DNA of 26,281 nt, from positions 1 to 26,281 of the forward strand of contig CANRIJ010000006.1 of NCBI GenBank assembly GCA_947630635.1. Direction: 5' to 3'. The notes below the pieces were generated by a model that had not been told where the DNA came from, searched no databases, and was given only the letters and a program-made list of their open reading frames with translations. The translations under genes were made by a program, and so were the position numbers. Origin of the DNA: an uncultured Spirochaetaceae bacterium (GTDB lineage: Bacteria; Spirochaetota; Spirochaetia; Sphaerochaetales; Sphaerochaetaceae). This document shows positions 16,101 through 21,985 of the stretch, in pieces. The stretch's first letter is position 1; each line of letters begins with the position of its first letter.

Positions 16101-17688
16101 CTCTGTTCCTGTAAAGGTCGAGGAGATTGTCGGCAACGTAGTAAAGAACAGAAACGGCGAGGAAGTCTTCCCAAGAAGATCCAGAATAGTCGTTTCCTTT
16201 ATCCGCGATGAGCTTGCTGTATCTCCAAAAGAGCTTTCAGTAAAGAATGGAGACCTCATTTCACAGGGAATGCCTCTCTATGAGAAGAACAAAGAGACAT
16301 ACTATGCCAAAGCCAATGGCCTATTAGAGGTAATTGATGGAAAAGCATATATCGTTGGAGCAAAGGACGAACAGATTGTACCTGCTGGTAGCAAGCTCTA
16401 CGTGCATGTTGGAGAAGTCGTTCCTGCAATGAAGAATGTCATCACATTCGACCCGAATGCGACATTGATCGTCGCTGAAAAGAGCGGTGTTGTTGAGGAG
16501 ATGAGAGACTTTGTTGAAGGTAGGTCCTTTAGAAGAATGGTCACTGAAAGCGGCGATATAGTCATGAACATTGAATCCACCTCAAAGCTTGGAAAATACA
16601 AGCCTACAGTTGAGATCAATGATGGCGCCTTGGATGATGAGGGACACCCAATACTTACAGGCTATACGATTCCTGGTGATTCTGTTATGTTCATCCAGGA
16701 TGTCGGAGAGACTGTTGAGGCTGGAGATATTATCGCTAGAGCAGCAACTGGAAGAGAGAGAAACCTCGATATTGGCGGTGAGGGAGGAATCTACAGAATC
16801 AGAAGACTCTATAACGTAGTTAAGTCCCTTGCTGAGACAGAGGGCAAGGTTATCCTCTCAAGAATCAGTGGAACCGTTAAGGCAATTGTAGAGAAATCAA
16901 AGGAAGACACAGGACTGACAAGCGCGGAGGTTCTAATCGAAGGAGATTATGGAATCAAGATCAGGCATAACGTCTATCTTAAGGGCGCAAGACTCTTAGT
17001 CAGAGTCGGCGATACCGTAAAGGCTGGTGAACCGCTTTGCTCAGCTGAAGTCAATCCGAGAGAGATCTTGAGTGTATTCGGAGAAGAGGCAGCTGCGAAC
17101 TTCTTAATCAATGAAGTTCAGAGTGTCTATAGAGGACAGGCTATCTCAATTAATGACAAGAACCATGAGGTTATTGTAAGGCAGCTCTTTAAGAAAGTAA
17201 TAATAATGTCTGCTGGAGACACCGATTTTGAGTCTGGTCAAAAGGTTGAGAAACTCTTGTTCCTCAAGAAGAATGAGGAGATAAAGAAGGAAGGCAAAGA
17301 GCCTGCAATAGCAATTCTCGATATGGAGGGAATTGAGTCCGCAGCTCAGGGTCAGGCCTCATTTATAGCCTCAGCAGCCTTTGAAGAGGTAGCTGGATCA
17401 TTGACACAAGCCGCAATTGAGGGTAAAAAAGACCCGTTGCAGGGAATAATGGAGAATGTTATCATTGGCCACCTTATTCCTGTAGGAACTGGCTTCAAGA
17501 AGTACAGAGATGTACAGCTTGATGAGGATGAAAAGCTTTTGAAGCTTCAGGAGGAAATCGATAGGCTCCGCAGTCAGAATCCGGAGAGAATCGATGACAA
17601 GAATGATGACTTCGAGCTTGAATTGATTGATGATACCAAGACCCTGGGAACGACTGTCGATCTGGAGAGTTCCGCAGATTATGAGTGA
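13165..17688 (+). CDS. rpoC: DNA-directed RNA polymerase subunit beta', unusually divergent
   Basis: 1507 residues. Essential elements are intact: N-terminal zinc ribbon C60/C62/C75/C78, catalytic triad in NADFDGDQM (Asp487, Asp489, Asp491), second zinc site C835/C915/C922/C925, and HPVILNRAPTLHRLG. Unlike almost all bacterial beta' sequences, the F-loop has Leu764 for E. coli Arg744, the bridge helix (793-820) reads ...CDAARKGLTDTALGTPNLGR with one inserted residue before it and changes at E. coli H777, K789, A791, S793, Y795 and R799, the trigger loop has Leu959-Lys960 for Met932-Arg933, and the C-terminal GGLPRV signature is GGIYRI (1207-1212). It starts from AAGGAGAG, 11 bp after rpoB. 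The C-terminus is acidic. Codon use matches neighbours, so recent foreign origin is not evident. Confidence 0.96.
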   Translation: MKTTKDVRSIQIKIATPEQILKWSYGEVKKPETINYRSLRPERDGLFCEKIFGTTKAWECWCGKFKSIRYRGVVCDRCGVEVTDVKVRRERMGHITLATPVAHIWFYKAPSSVISNLIEIKQKDLVSVIGYESRIITDPNVGAGENKIQFILPVDKQTLETKKNKKGTIVEFKDVLSDSECEYLEAEYGDEFLNRSGSGAEAIYEILKGIDLVELKNKHKNIKSKKEESKRNKKYLSDPTFKKSGRIIEICDDFINSNQRPENMILQVIPVIPPDLRPMVQLDGGRFATTDINELYRRVINRNNRLKRLIEISAPEIIINNEKRMLQEAVDHLLDNDRTDKPVRGSSNRKLKSISKSIQGKNGRFRQNLLGKRVDYSGRTVVIANPERKIWECGVPSEMAFELFKPFLIKKLRSIDPQLNVKKAKSMVEQHAPEVYEILDEVVSEHPVILNRAPTLHRLGVRAFVPVLVDGKAMELSPLVCRAFNADFDGDQMAIHIPLTPGAQMECWTLMLSAKNIINPANGNPIDYPTQGSVLGIYMLTKVRKPHEAKKMKYFESISEIEEAIDFGAISYNEPVYYRLREGLHVIGEDGSDTVADGKKWFETTPGRIIFNSALPKGLPYRNFCLGDKQIRTLITDTYKSDKPYVTVELLDSLNEVGFKYCYLLGGTISDADMIVQKEAKDRIQAEGESLEREITQQYLDGKITQTESHNRKIEIWQKATNELVDITMKGLEEDQDGFNPFYMMFDSGARGSKNNFRSICAWLGLMTRANGEIIEVPILENYKEGRINPHGYAILCDAARKGLTDTALGTPNLGRITRVFSDVAQDVIVTEEDCGTLNGFWYSAVKEGDRVVETLSERIIGRCPVYDIVDPYKVDSRGNHLVIARAGVAIDEVTAKQIEDADVESVFLRNVMTCESKYGVCAKCYGNSIAKHHMVNLGEALGIQAAQSIGEPGTQMNLKSFHQGGVASTIARADSLSYSVPVKVEEIVGNVVKNRNGEEVFPRRSRIVVSFIRDELAVSPKELSVKNGDLISQGMPLYEKNKETYYAKANGLLEVIDGKAYIVGAKDEQIVPAGSKLYVHVGEVVPAMKNVITFDPNATLIVAEKSGVVEEMRDFVEGRSFRRMVTESGDIVMNIESTSKLGKYKPTVEINDGALDDEGHPILTGYTIPGDSVMFIQDVGETVEAGDIIARAATGRERNLDIGGEGGIYRIRRLYNVVKSLAETEGKVILSRISGTVKAIVEKSKEDTGLTSAEVLIEGDYGIKIRHNVYLKGARLLVRVGDTVKAGEPLCSAEVNPREILSVFGEEAAANFLINEVQSVYRGQAISINDKNHEVIVRQLFKKVIIMSAGDTDFESGQKVEKLLFLKKNEEIKKEGKEPAIAILDMEGIESAAQGQASFIASAAFEEVAGSLTQAAIEGKKDPLQGIMENVIIGHLIPVGTGFKKYRDVQLDEDEKLLKLQEEIDRLRSQNPERIDDKNDDFELELIDDTKTLGTTVDLESSADYE

Positions 17689-17796
17689 CGCCTGTTGGCG
17701 TTGCTCCTCTAATTTGGGCAGAAGTTCATGCTGACCATGGTTGAGTATAGAGTCCATCGTTGATGGATAAAACTTAAGAGAGGTGTAAATTAAGGA
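17689..17796 (+). promoter_or_regulatory. rpoC-rpsL intergenic leader with two small hairpins
   Basis: ACGCC-TGTT-GGCGT (17688-17701) begins at the rpoC stop codon, and TCCATC-GTT-GATGGA (17753-17767) lies 29 bases before rpsL. Neither is followed by a T tract and no convincing promoter is visible, so rpsL is probably co-transcribed with rpoC. The second hairpin could be a binding site for a str-operon ribosomal protein; this is a guess. The start of rpsL has AAGGA directly against the ATG, with a better-spaced GAGAGG further upstream (17777-17782). Confidence 0.4.
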
Positions 17797-18171
17797 ATGC
17801 CTACAATTAATCAGCTAATTAGAAAGGGCAGAAAGAGCTCTAAGGCTAAGACAAAGTCTCCAGCTCTTGAGGGGTGCCCACAGAAAAGGGGTGTCTGCAC
17901 AAGAGTTATGACAGTCACTCCTAGGAAGCCTAACTCGGCTCTCAGAAAGGTAGCCAGAGTAAGACTTTCTAATGGAATCGAAGTAACAGCCTATATCCCA
18001 GGTATTGGCCACAATCTCCAGGAGCACTCAGTCGTTCTTATCAGAGGCGGAAGAGTCAAGGATCTTCCTGGTGTAAGATATCACATCATCAGAGGCACAA
18101 AGGATACTCTCGGAGTAGCAGACAGAAAGAGAAGCCGCTCTAAGTATGGTGCCAAGAAGCCAAAGGCCTAA
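17797..18171 (+). CDS. rpsL: 30S ribosomal protein S12 carrying Arg43
   Basis: 124 residues, canonical for S12, the decoding-centre protein of the 30S subunit. Conserved blocks are PTINQLIRKGR, GVCTRVMTVTPRKPNSALRK and GHNLQEHSVVLIRGGRVKDLPG. In the universal T-P-K-K-P-N-S-A-L motif the first Lys is replaced: residue 43 is Arg (codon AGG, 17923-17925). In M. tuberculosis the same K43R change is the best-known streptomycin-resistance mutation, so intrinsic streptomycin resistance is likely. The 86-RVKDLPGVRYH block around Lys88 and Asp89 is normal. It is followed 12 bp later by rpsG. Confidence 0.97.
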   Translation: MPTINQLIRKGRKSSKAKTKSPALEGCPQKRGVCTRVMTVTPRKPNSALRKVARVRLSNGIEVTAYIPGIGHNLQEHSVVLIRGGRVKDLPGVRYHIIRGTKDTLGVADRKRSRSKYGAKKPKA

Positions 18172-18183
18172 GGAGAGAATAGA

Positions 18184-18651
18184 ATGTCAAGACTTAAGAC
18201 TCCCGTTAGAAAGGTCGAACCGGATACCAAGTACAATAGCCAGGTAGTAGAGAAGTTTATTTGCAGAATGATGCTTGATGGAAAGAAATCAGTCTCTGCA
18301 AGAATTCTCTATAAGGCACTCGATAACCTTGGAGAGAAGACTGGAGAGGATCCACTCTCAGTATTCATAAAGGCAGTTGAGAACGTTAAGCCAGTTGTAG
18401 AGATCAAGAGCCGAAGAGTTGGCGGTGCAACTTACCAGGTGCCTATCGAGATCAGAGAGGCTAGAAGAGAGGCTCTCTCAATGAGATGGATTATCGGCGC
18501 TGCAAGAGCTAAGAAGGGCAAGTGCATGGCAGATAAGCTTACAGATGAGCTTTTGGATGCATACAACTCAACTGGAGCTGCCTTCAAGAAGAAGGAAGAC
18601 GTCCACAGAATGGCAGAAGCCAACAAGGCTTTCAGTCACATCAGATTCTAA
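18184..18651 (+). CDS. rpsG: 30S ribosomal protein S7
   Basis: 155 residues, the usual short bacterial form of S7, which nucleates assembly of the 30S head and contacts the E-site tRNA. Identifying stretches are QVVEKFICRMMLDGKKS, VEIKSRRVGGATYQVPIE and MRWIIGAARAKKGKCMADKL. A GGAGAG site lies in the 12-bp gap after rpsL. In the standard str operon fusA follows; here the next gene is a 98-residue unknown protein 18 bp downstream and no fusA is present in the window. Confidence 0.97.
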   Translation: MSRLKTPVRKVEPDTKYNSQVVEKFICRMMLDGKKSVSARILYKALDNLGEKTGEDPLSVFIKAVENVKPVVEIKSRRVGGATYQVPIEIREARREALSMRWIIGAARAKKGKCMADKLTDELLDAYNSTGAAFKKKEDVHRMAEANKAFSHIRF

Positions 18652-18669
18652 TCTGATAGAGGATAGGAA

Positions 18670-18966
18670 ATGGAGTTTTTCGAAAAATTCAATCCAAGAG
18701 AGCAGGATCTTGCAACGCTTGAGAAGATCAAAGAGAAGAGAGAGATCGTTCAGAAAGACGGACTATCTTTCTGTCTTGGTTGCGCCTACTACTTGGGAAA
18801 GCCGAATTTCAAGGATTTCAAGGTAGCTTGCAGAAGATATGATGAATTCATGAATTCCATGGCAAGGCTCATTGTTGAGGACACCAATAAGTGTGACTCC
18901 TATAAAGATAGCCGTGATATCGATTTGGCAATTGCTGAGAAATCCAAGGAATCGAAGAGGAAATAG
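18670..18966 (+). CDS. small Cys-containing protein of unknown function, str operon
   Basis: 98 residues; I do not recognise the family. The first 30 residues are charged and probably helical (KFNPREQDLATLEKIKEKRE), followed by CLGC (Cys35, Cys38), then Cys54 and Cys75, an arrangement compatible with a small metal-binding fold but unproven. The tail is Lys/Ser rich. Support for a real gene: a good AGGATAGGAA site, AGA-rich codon use like its neighbours, an 18-bp gap after rpsG and a strong terminator 25 bp after its stop, making it the last gene of the operon. No signal peptide or membrane segment. Its position suggests a role connected with ribosomes or growth, but this is inference only. 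Confidence 0.75.
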   Translation: MEFFEKFNPREQDLATLEKIKEKREIVQKDGLSFCLGCAYYLGKPNFKDFKVACRRYDEFMNSMARLIVEDTNKCDSYKDSRDIDLAIAEKSKESKRK

Positions 18967-18990
18967 TCCATTTAAACTGGATATCCACTT

Positions 18991-19020
18991 TAGGGGAGCC
19001 GCTTGGCTCCCTATTTTTTT
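18991..19020 (+). terminator. rho-independent terminator ending the rpl-rpo-str operon
   Basis: Stem GGGAGCC/GGCTCCC (18994-19000/19005-19011) with a GCTT loop, extended by TA pairs around a bulged G, then seven T (19014-19020). Its 27-nt core is identical to the terminator at 19640-19666. Confidence 0.93.
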
Positions 19021-19028
19021 CCTTAATA

Positions 19029-19060
19029 TTGACAAGGGGGGGGGTCTGATAGCCTTTAAA
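19029..19060 (+). promoter_or_regulatory. candidate phase-variable promoter with G9 tract in the spacer
   Basis: A perfect -35 box TTGACA (19029-19034) is followed after one base by nine G (19036-19044). The best -10-like hexamer, TTTAAA (19055-19060, 4/6), is 20 bp from the -35 box; TAGCCT (19050-19055) is 15 bp away. Neither is at the optimal 17, so slippage of the G tract by about 3 down or 2 up would align a -10 box. Poly-G tracts that tune promoter strength are known upstream of tpr genes of Treponema pallidum. The tract length could also be an assembly artefact. Confidence 0.55.
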
Positions 19061-19072
19061 GAAGGTACCTTC
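19061..19072 (+). promoter_or_regulatory. 12-bp perfect palindrome at the predicted transcription start
   Basis: GAAGGTACCTTC is fully self-complementary and lies directly after the TTTAAA box, covering the expected start site. Such placement is typical of a repressor operator. No regulator gene is nearby, so the binding protein is unknown. Confidence 0.4.
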
Positions 19073-19114
19073 GTACTGGGTTACTAAGGTGCCAATTTCT
19101 AGATGGAGGAACCT

Positions 19115-19618
19115 ATGTTTAAGAAAAAGGGTACCGTAGTTTTATTATATGTGGCCTTGGTTGCAATTACAGTTTCTCTTCTTTCATCATGCGCTATGTT
19201 TGGAGGGGGAAAAGGCGGCGTTAATATTGAGGCAGAGAATGTCCCATATGAATGGGTCAATAAAGCCATAAGTGAAGTCGATGAGCTTCTTCTTGAGCAG
19301 AATTTTGATAGAACAGTGGTTGGCAAGCAGATTACTGTTCCAATTACGGATCCAGATGGCACAAACGGAAGCATAATCATTCTCTTTGATGAAGATGGAA
19401 CGCTTGGATTGAAATCCTTGATGCTTTCGACTCCGCATCCAGAGACGACAATATATCAATATAACGCTTCTCTGTATCAATTGATTAACAAGTATATGGT
19501 TCCAGATGTGGCAATTGGCGAAGTCGTCTTCGATATGATAACTTTCTACGGAACTGTGTCTGACGATGGAAAGACGTTTACACCTACCAATGTTAAGATG
19601 AACGTTACTTATAATTAG
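19115..19618 (+). CDS. predicted lipoprotein of unknown function
   Basis: 167 residues from ATG 19115, chosen because GGAGGA (19105-19110) precedes it; the in-frame ATG at 19103 would make that site part of the coding region. The N-terminus is a lipoprotein signal: three Lys, a hydrophobic core VVLLYVALVAITVSLL, then the lipobox LSSC with Cys26 as the lipidated residue, followed by a Gly-rich linker. The mature 142 residues are acidic and look like a beta-rich periplasmic or surface domain (VPITDPDGTNGSIIILFDEDG, then FYGTVSDDGKTFTPTNVK). I recognise no family. The gene stands alone between two identical terminators and has its own G-tract promoter, so it is an independently controlled, probably cell-surface protein. 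Confidence 0.85.
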   Translation: MFKKKGTVVLLYVALVAITVSLLSSCAMFGGGKGGVNIEAENVPYEWVNKAISEVDELLLEQNFDRTVVGKQITVPITDPDGTNGSIIILFDEDGTLGLKSLMLSTPHPETTIYQYNASLYQLINKYMVPDVAIGEVVFDMITFYGTVSDDGKTFTPTNVKMNVTYN

Positions 19619-19639
19619 TCTGTTTATAGGCCTTTCAGA

Positions 19640-19666
19640 GGGAGCCGCTTGGCTCCCTATTTTTTT
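19640..19666 (+). terminator. rho-independent terminator of the lipoprotein gene
   Basis: Stem GGGAGCC/GGCTCCC (19640-19646/19651-19657), GCTT loop, TA, then seven T. It starts 21 bases after the stop codon. All 27 nt are identical to 18994-19020, whereas the flanks differ. Confidence 0.94.
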
Positions 19667-19716
19667 GTCATAGAAAGAGAATTCTGCCTTTTAACCTATA
19701 AATAAGAAATTGATTT

Positions 19717-20094
19717 ATGAATCTGAGTCGGATTCCTTGTTATATTGAAGAAGATATGAATATTCCAGATTATGATGATTTTTACAGTCTTACAGATTAC
19801 GGCAAGAGATTCCTAATCGATCCGATGAGCCAGATTGAGTCTTGGCTGAGTCAGACCTCAACGCTCTCCATTATTGAGCTTTGGGAAAGAGGAAATGAAA
19901 ATGAGAATTTCAGGAAAGAGAGCATGGGCTATTTTCTTCAGAAGGCAGCTGAGGGCGAGCCGATTGATCCCAATGAGCTTGTAGATGCACTCTCTCTTAG
20001 CTGTATGACTGTGGAAAATGGGTCTGTAGCGGCAGATAGAGAAATCTATTACGACTTCGTAGAGTATCTTACTGAGCAGGGTATAAACGTTTAA
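19717..20094 (+). CDS. hypothetical acidic protein
   Basis: 125 residues with no family I recognise. It is strongly acidic and probably soluble and helical (SQIESWLSQTSTLSIIELW, then AAEGEPIDPNELVDALSLSC), with no signal peptide or membrane span. ATG 19717 lacks a clear ribosome-binding site; an in-frame ATG at 19756, preceded by GAAGAAG, would give a 112-residue product and is an alternative start. A TATAAA box at 19697-19702 has no matching -35 box at a normal distance. The stop overlaps the end of the convergent TSCPD gene by 4 bp. Codon use is ordinary for the window. Confidence 0.65.
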   Translation: MNLSRIPCYIEEDMNIPDYDDFYSLTDYGKRFLIDPMSQIESWLSQTSTLSIIELWERGNENENFRKESMGYFLQKAAEGEPIDPNELVDALSLSCMTVENGSVAADREIYYDFVEYLTEQGINV

Positions 20095-20342
20095 TCGAGA
20101 TTTGCCATAATTGCTTTTGAAAGCTGATCTGCGCAGCTAGTGGATTTGAAGCCACAGGTATTTCCCTCTAAGATGGCCTCGATCTCCTTTGCGTCTTTTC
20201 CTTCGCATAGTCTTGAGATGGCCTTTAGATTGCCATTGCATCCACCGGTGAATGCAAGGTTTCTTATCTTTCCATCATCATCTATCTCGAAGTGTATATC
20301 TGATGCGCAAACGCCCTTTGTCTTGTAGTTTACTGTCTTCAT
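20091..20342 (-). CDS. TSCPD-domain protein (TIGR03905-like, four conserved Cys)
   Basis: 83 residues matching the small TSCPD family: Cys12, the block FTGGCNGNLKAISRLCEGK with Cys35, then CGFKSTSCADQLSKA with Cys63 and Cys70. The family motif is normally T-S-C-P-D; here Ala71 replaces the Pro. Related domains occur at the C-terminus of class II ribonucleotide reductases, but the stand-alone protein has no established function; a metal or redox role of the four Cys is a reasonable guess. An additional Cys46 is present. No good Shine-Dalgarno sequence precedes the ATG. It is convergent with the 125-residue hypothetical gene and divergent from the tuf promoter region. Confidence 0.88.
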   Translation of the reverse strand: MKTVNYKTKGVCASDIHFEIDDDGKIRNLAFTGGCNGNLKAISRLCEGKDAKEIEAILEGNTCGFKSTSCADQLSKAIMANLD

Positions 20343-20379
20343 GGTTTGAGACTAGCAAAGCATTAAATCCCTTTCAATA

Positions 20380-20399
20380 CCTGAACCCGCTTCCTGAAC
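20380..20399 (+). repeat. direct repeat CCTGAAC x2
   Basis: CCTGAAC occurs at 20380-20386 and 20393-20399, a 13-bp period, in the gap between the divergent TSCPD gene and the tuf promoter. It may be a regulator half-site pair. The rest of 20343-20476 shows no convincing gene. Confidence 0.35.
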
Positions 20400-20476
20400 A
20401 TATCAAAAGAGCATATTATATATGAGCTCCATTTTCTTTCGAGAGTTGGGTCTCTATGACTCTAAAATTCTCGATG

Positions 20477-20505
20477 TTGACACTTATTTGTTTTCCAAGT
20501 ATAGT
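20477..20505 (+). promoter_or_regulatory. strong sigma-70 promoter for tuf and the S10 operon
   Basis: Perfect TTGACA (20477-20482), a 17-bp spacer (20483-20499) and TATAGT (20500-20505, 5/6). It is the best promoter match in the window. Predicted transcription starts near 20512, giving a leader of about 230 nt before tuf. Its position argues that the overlapping 107-codon frame 20422-20745 is not a gene. Confidence 0.82.
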
Positions 20506-20511
20506 GGACAA

Positions 20512-20744
20512 GGTGCGTCCGATTTTTTTTATCGGATACTGAACGAGCCAAACCGATTGCCTCTAGGCGATAAGGTGGTTCCGGAACGGTTTTTAAAGAT
20601 AATAGCCTATGTCGGAGAACAGATATCTTCGACCTCTGGAACTTCACTTGTCCTTAGAGCAGTCAATTGTCTCTCGCAAATGAAAAGGCTTGGGCCTTTA
20701 AAAATATTATTTGTGGCTAGATTTTTAACCACAAGGAGGAATTG
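20512..20744 (+). promoter_or_regulatory. long structured 5' leader of tuf
   Basis: This ~230-nt non-coding stretch can form a series of hairpins: TCCGAT-T7-ATCGGA (20518-20536), ATTGCC-TCTA-GGCGAT (20556-20571), a palindrome GTTCCGGAAC (20579-20588), GTCGGAGA/TCTTCGAC with 7-nt loop (20611-20633), AAAGGC-TTGG-GCCTTT (20684-20699) and TTGTGG/CCACAA (20711-20716/20729-20734), whose 3' arm ends within the AAGGAGG ribosome-binding site. I know no named riboswitch that matches. It could be an attenuator or ribosomal-protein/EF-Tu feedback element; this is inference. Confidence 0.55.
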
Positions 20745-21935
20745 ATGGCTAAGGAAAAATTCGAGAGAACTAAGCCACATGTTAACGTAGGTACTATCGG
20801 TCACGTAGACCATGGTAAGACAACCCTTACAGCCGCTATCACAATGCACTGTGCAAAGCTCTTCGGAGACAAGGTCCTTAAGTATGAGGATATCGATAAT
20901 GCCCCAGAGGAGAAGGAAAGAGGAATCACCATCAACACCAGACACGTTGAGTACCAGTCAAAGAACAGACACTATGCTCACGTTGACTGCCCGGGTCACG
21001 CTGACTACATCAAGAACATGATCACTGGAGCTGCACAGATGGATGGTGCTGTTATCGTAGTAGCAGCAACAGACGGTGCCATGGCTCAGACAAAGGAGCA
21101 CATCCTTCTTGCTAGACAGGTTGGTGTTCCTGCTATTATCGTTTTCATCAACAAGGTTGATCAGGTTGACGATCCAGATCTTATCGAGCTCGTAGAGGAG
21201 GAGATGAGAGACCTTCTCACAGAGTATGGCTTTGACGGAGCAAACGCACCTGTTATCAAGGGATCTGCATATCTAGCGATGACGGAGCCTGACAATGCTG
21301 AGGCTACAAAGTGTATTGATGAGCTTCTTGACGCGATGGATTCCTATATTCCACTTCCGCAGAGAGCAGTCGATCAGCCTTTCCTTATGCCTATCGAGGA
21401 CATCTTCTCTATCTCAGGTAGAGGAACTGTTGTTACCGGTAGAGTCGAGAAGGGTGTTATCCATGTTAACGACCCAGTTCAGATTGTCGGAATCAAAGAG
21501 ACAAGAAATACTGTTGTTACTGGCGTTGAGATGTTCAACAAGCTTCTTGATGAGGGACAGGCAGGAGATAACATTGGTGCTCTTCTCAGAGGCGTTGATA
21601 AGAAGGAAGTTGTCAGAGGACAGGTTCTTGCAAAGCCAAATTCAATCACACCTCACCAGAAGTTCACAGGAACTGTCTACGTTCTTTCAAAGGAAGAGGG
21701 TGGAAGACATTCACCGTTCTTTGATGGATACAGACCTCAGTTCTATTTCAGAACAACCGATATCACAGGTACTGTTCACCTTCCAGCTGGAAAGGAAATG
21801 ATCATGCCTGGCGATCACACCGACATAAACGTCGAGCTCATTCACCCTGTAGCTATGGACAAGGGTCTTCGCTTCGCTATCAGAGAGGGCGGAAGAACTG
21901 TTGCTTCAGGCCAGGTTACTGAGATTGCTGACTAA
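20745..21935 (+). CDS. tuf: translation elongation factor Tu
   Basis: 396 residues, standard for EF-Tu, the GTPase that delivers aminoacyl-tRNA to the ribosome. The P-loop is GHVDHGKT (19-26), the G3 motif DCPGH ends in the catalytic His85, and G4 is NKVD (136-139); domains 2 and 3 follow (SGRGTVVTGRVEKG; KEEGGRHSPFFDGYRPQFYF). The usual DGPMPQT is DGAMAQT here (Ala112, Ala114). ATG 20745 has an AAGGAGGA site 4 bases upstream; TTG 20742 is not needed. The local sequence, for example the QVDDPDLIELVEEEMRDLL stretch after NKVD, resembles treponemal EF-Tu. It leads the S10 operon and is probably the most highly expressed gene here. Confidence 0.98.
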   Translation: MAKEKFERTKPHVNVGTIGHVDHGKTTLTAAITMHCAKLFGDKVLKYEDIDNAPEEKERGITINTRHVEYQSKNRHYAHVDCPGHADYIKNMITGAAQMDGAVIVVAATDGAMAQTKEHILLARQVGVPAIIVFINKVDQVDDPDLIELVEEEMRDLLTEYGFDGANAPVIKGSAYLAMTEPDNAEATKCIDELLDAMDSYIPLPQRAVDQPFLMPIEDIFSISGRGTVVTGRVEKGVIHVNDPVQIVGIKETRNTVVTGVEMFNKLLDEGQAGDNIGALLRGVDKKEVVRGQVLAKPNSITPHQKFTGTVYVLSKEEGGRHSPFFDGYRPQFYFRTTDITGTVHLPAGKEMIMPGDHTDINVELIHPVAMDKGLRFAIREGGRTVASGQVTEIAD

Positions 21936-21945
21936 TTGCAGTAAA

Positions 21946-21985
21946 GGGCATTGGGGAATTATCCCCGATGCCTAATTGATTTTTG
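21946..21985 (+). terminator. strong hairpin between tuf and rpsJ (attenuator-like)
   Basis: GGCATTGGGG (21947-21956) pairs with CCCCGATGCC (21963-21972) over 10 bp with one T-G pair and a 6-nt loop. A run of five T starts eight bases after the stem (21980-21984), not directly against it, so termination is likely partial. It would keep tuf expression above the S10 genes. It may alternatively be a processing site or an L4-type control element. Confidence 0.5.

Noticed and set aside
19103..19114. Upstream ATG for the lipoprotein
   Set aside because: Using it would place the GGAGGA ribosome-binding site inside the coding region and add MEEP before a normal lipoprotein signal.
20422..20745. 107-codon open frame directly before tuf
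   Set aside because: A near-consensus promoter and predicted start site lie inside it, it has no ribosome-binding site, it uses CGA/CGG arginine codons unlike the neighbours, and its 3' part coincides with leader hairpins. Better read as the tuf leader.
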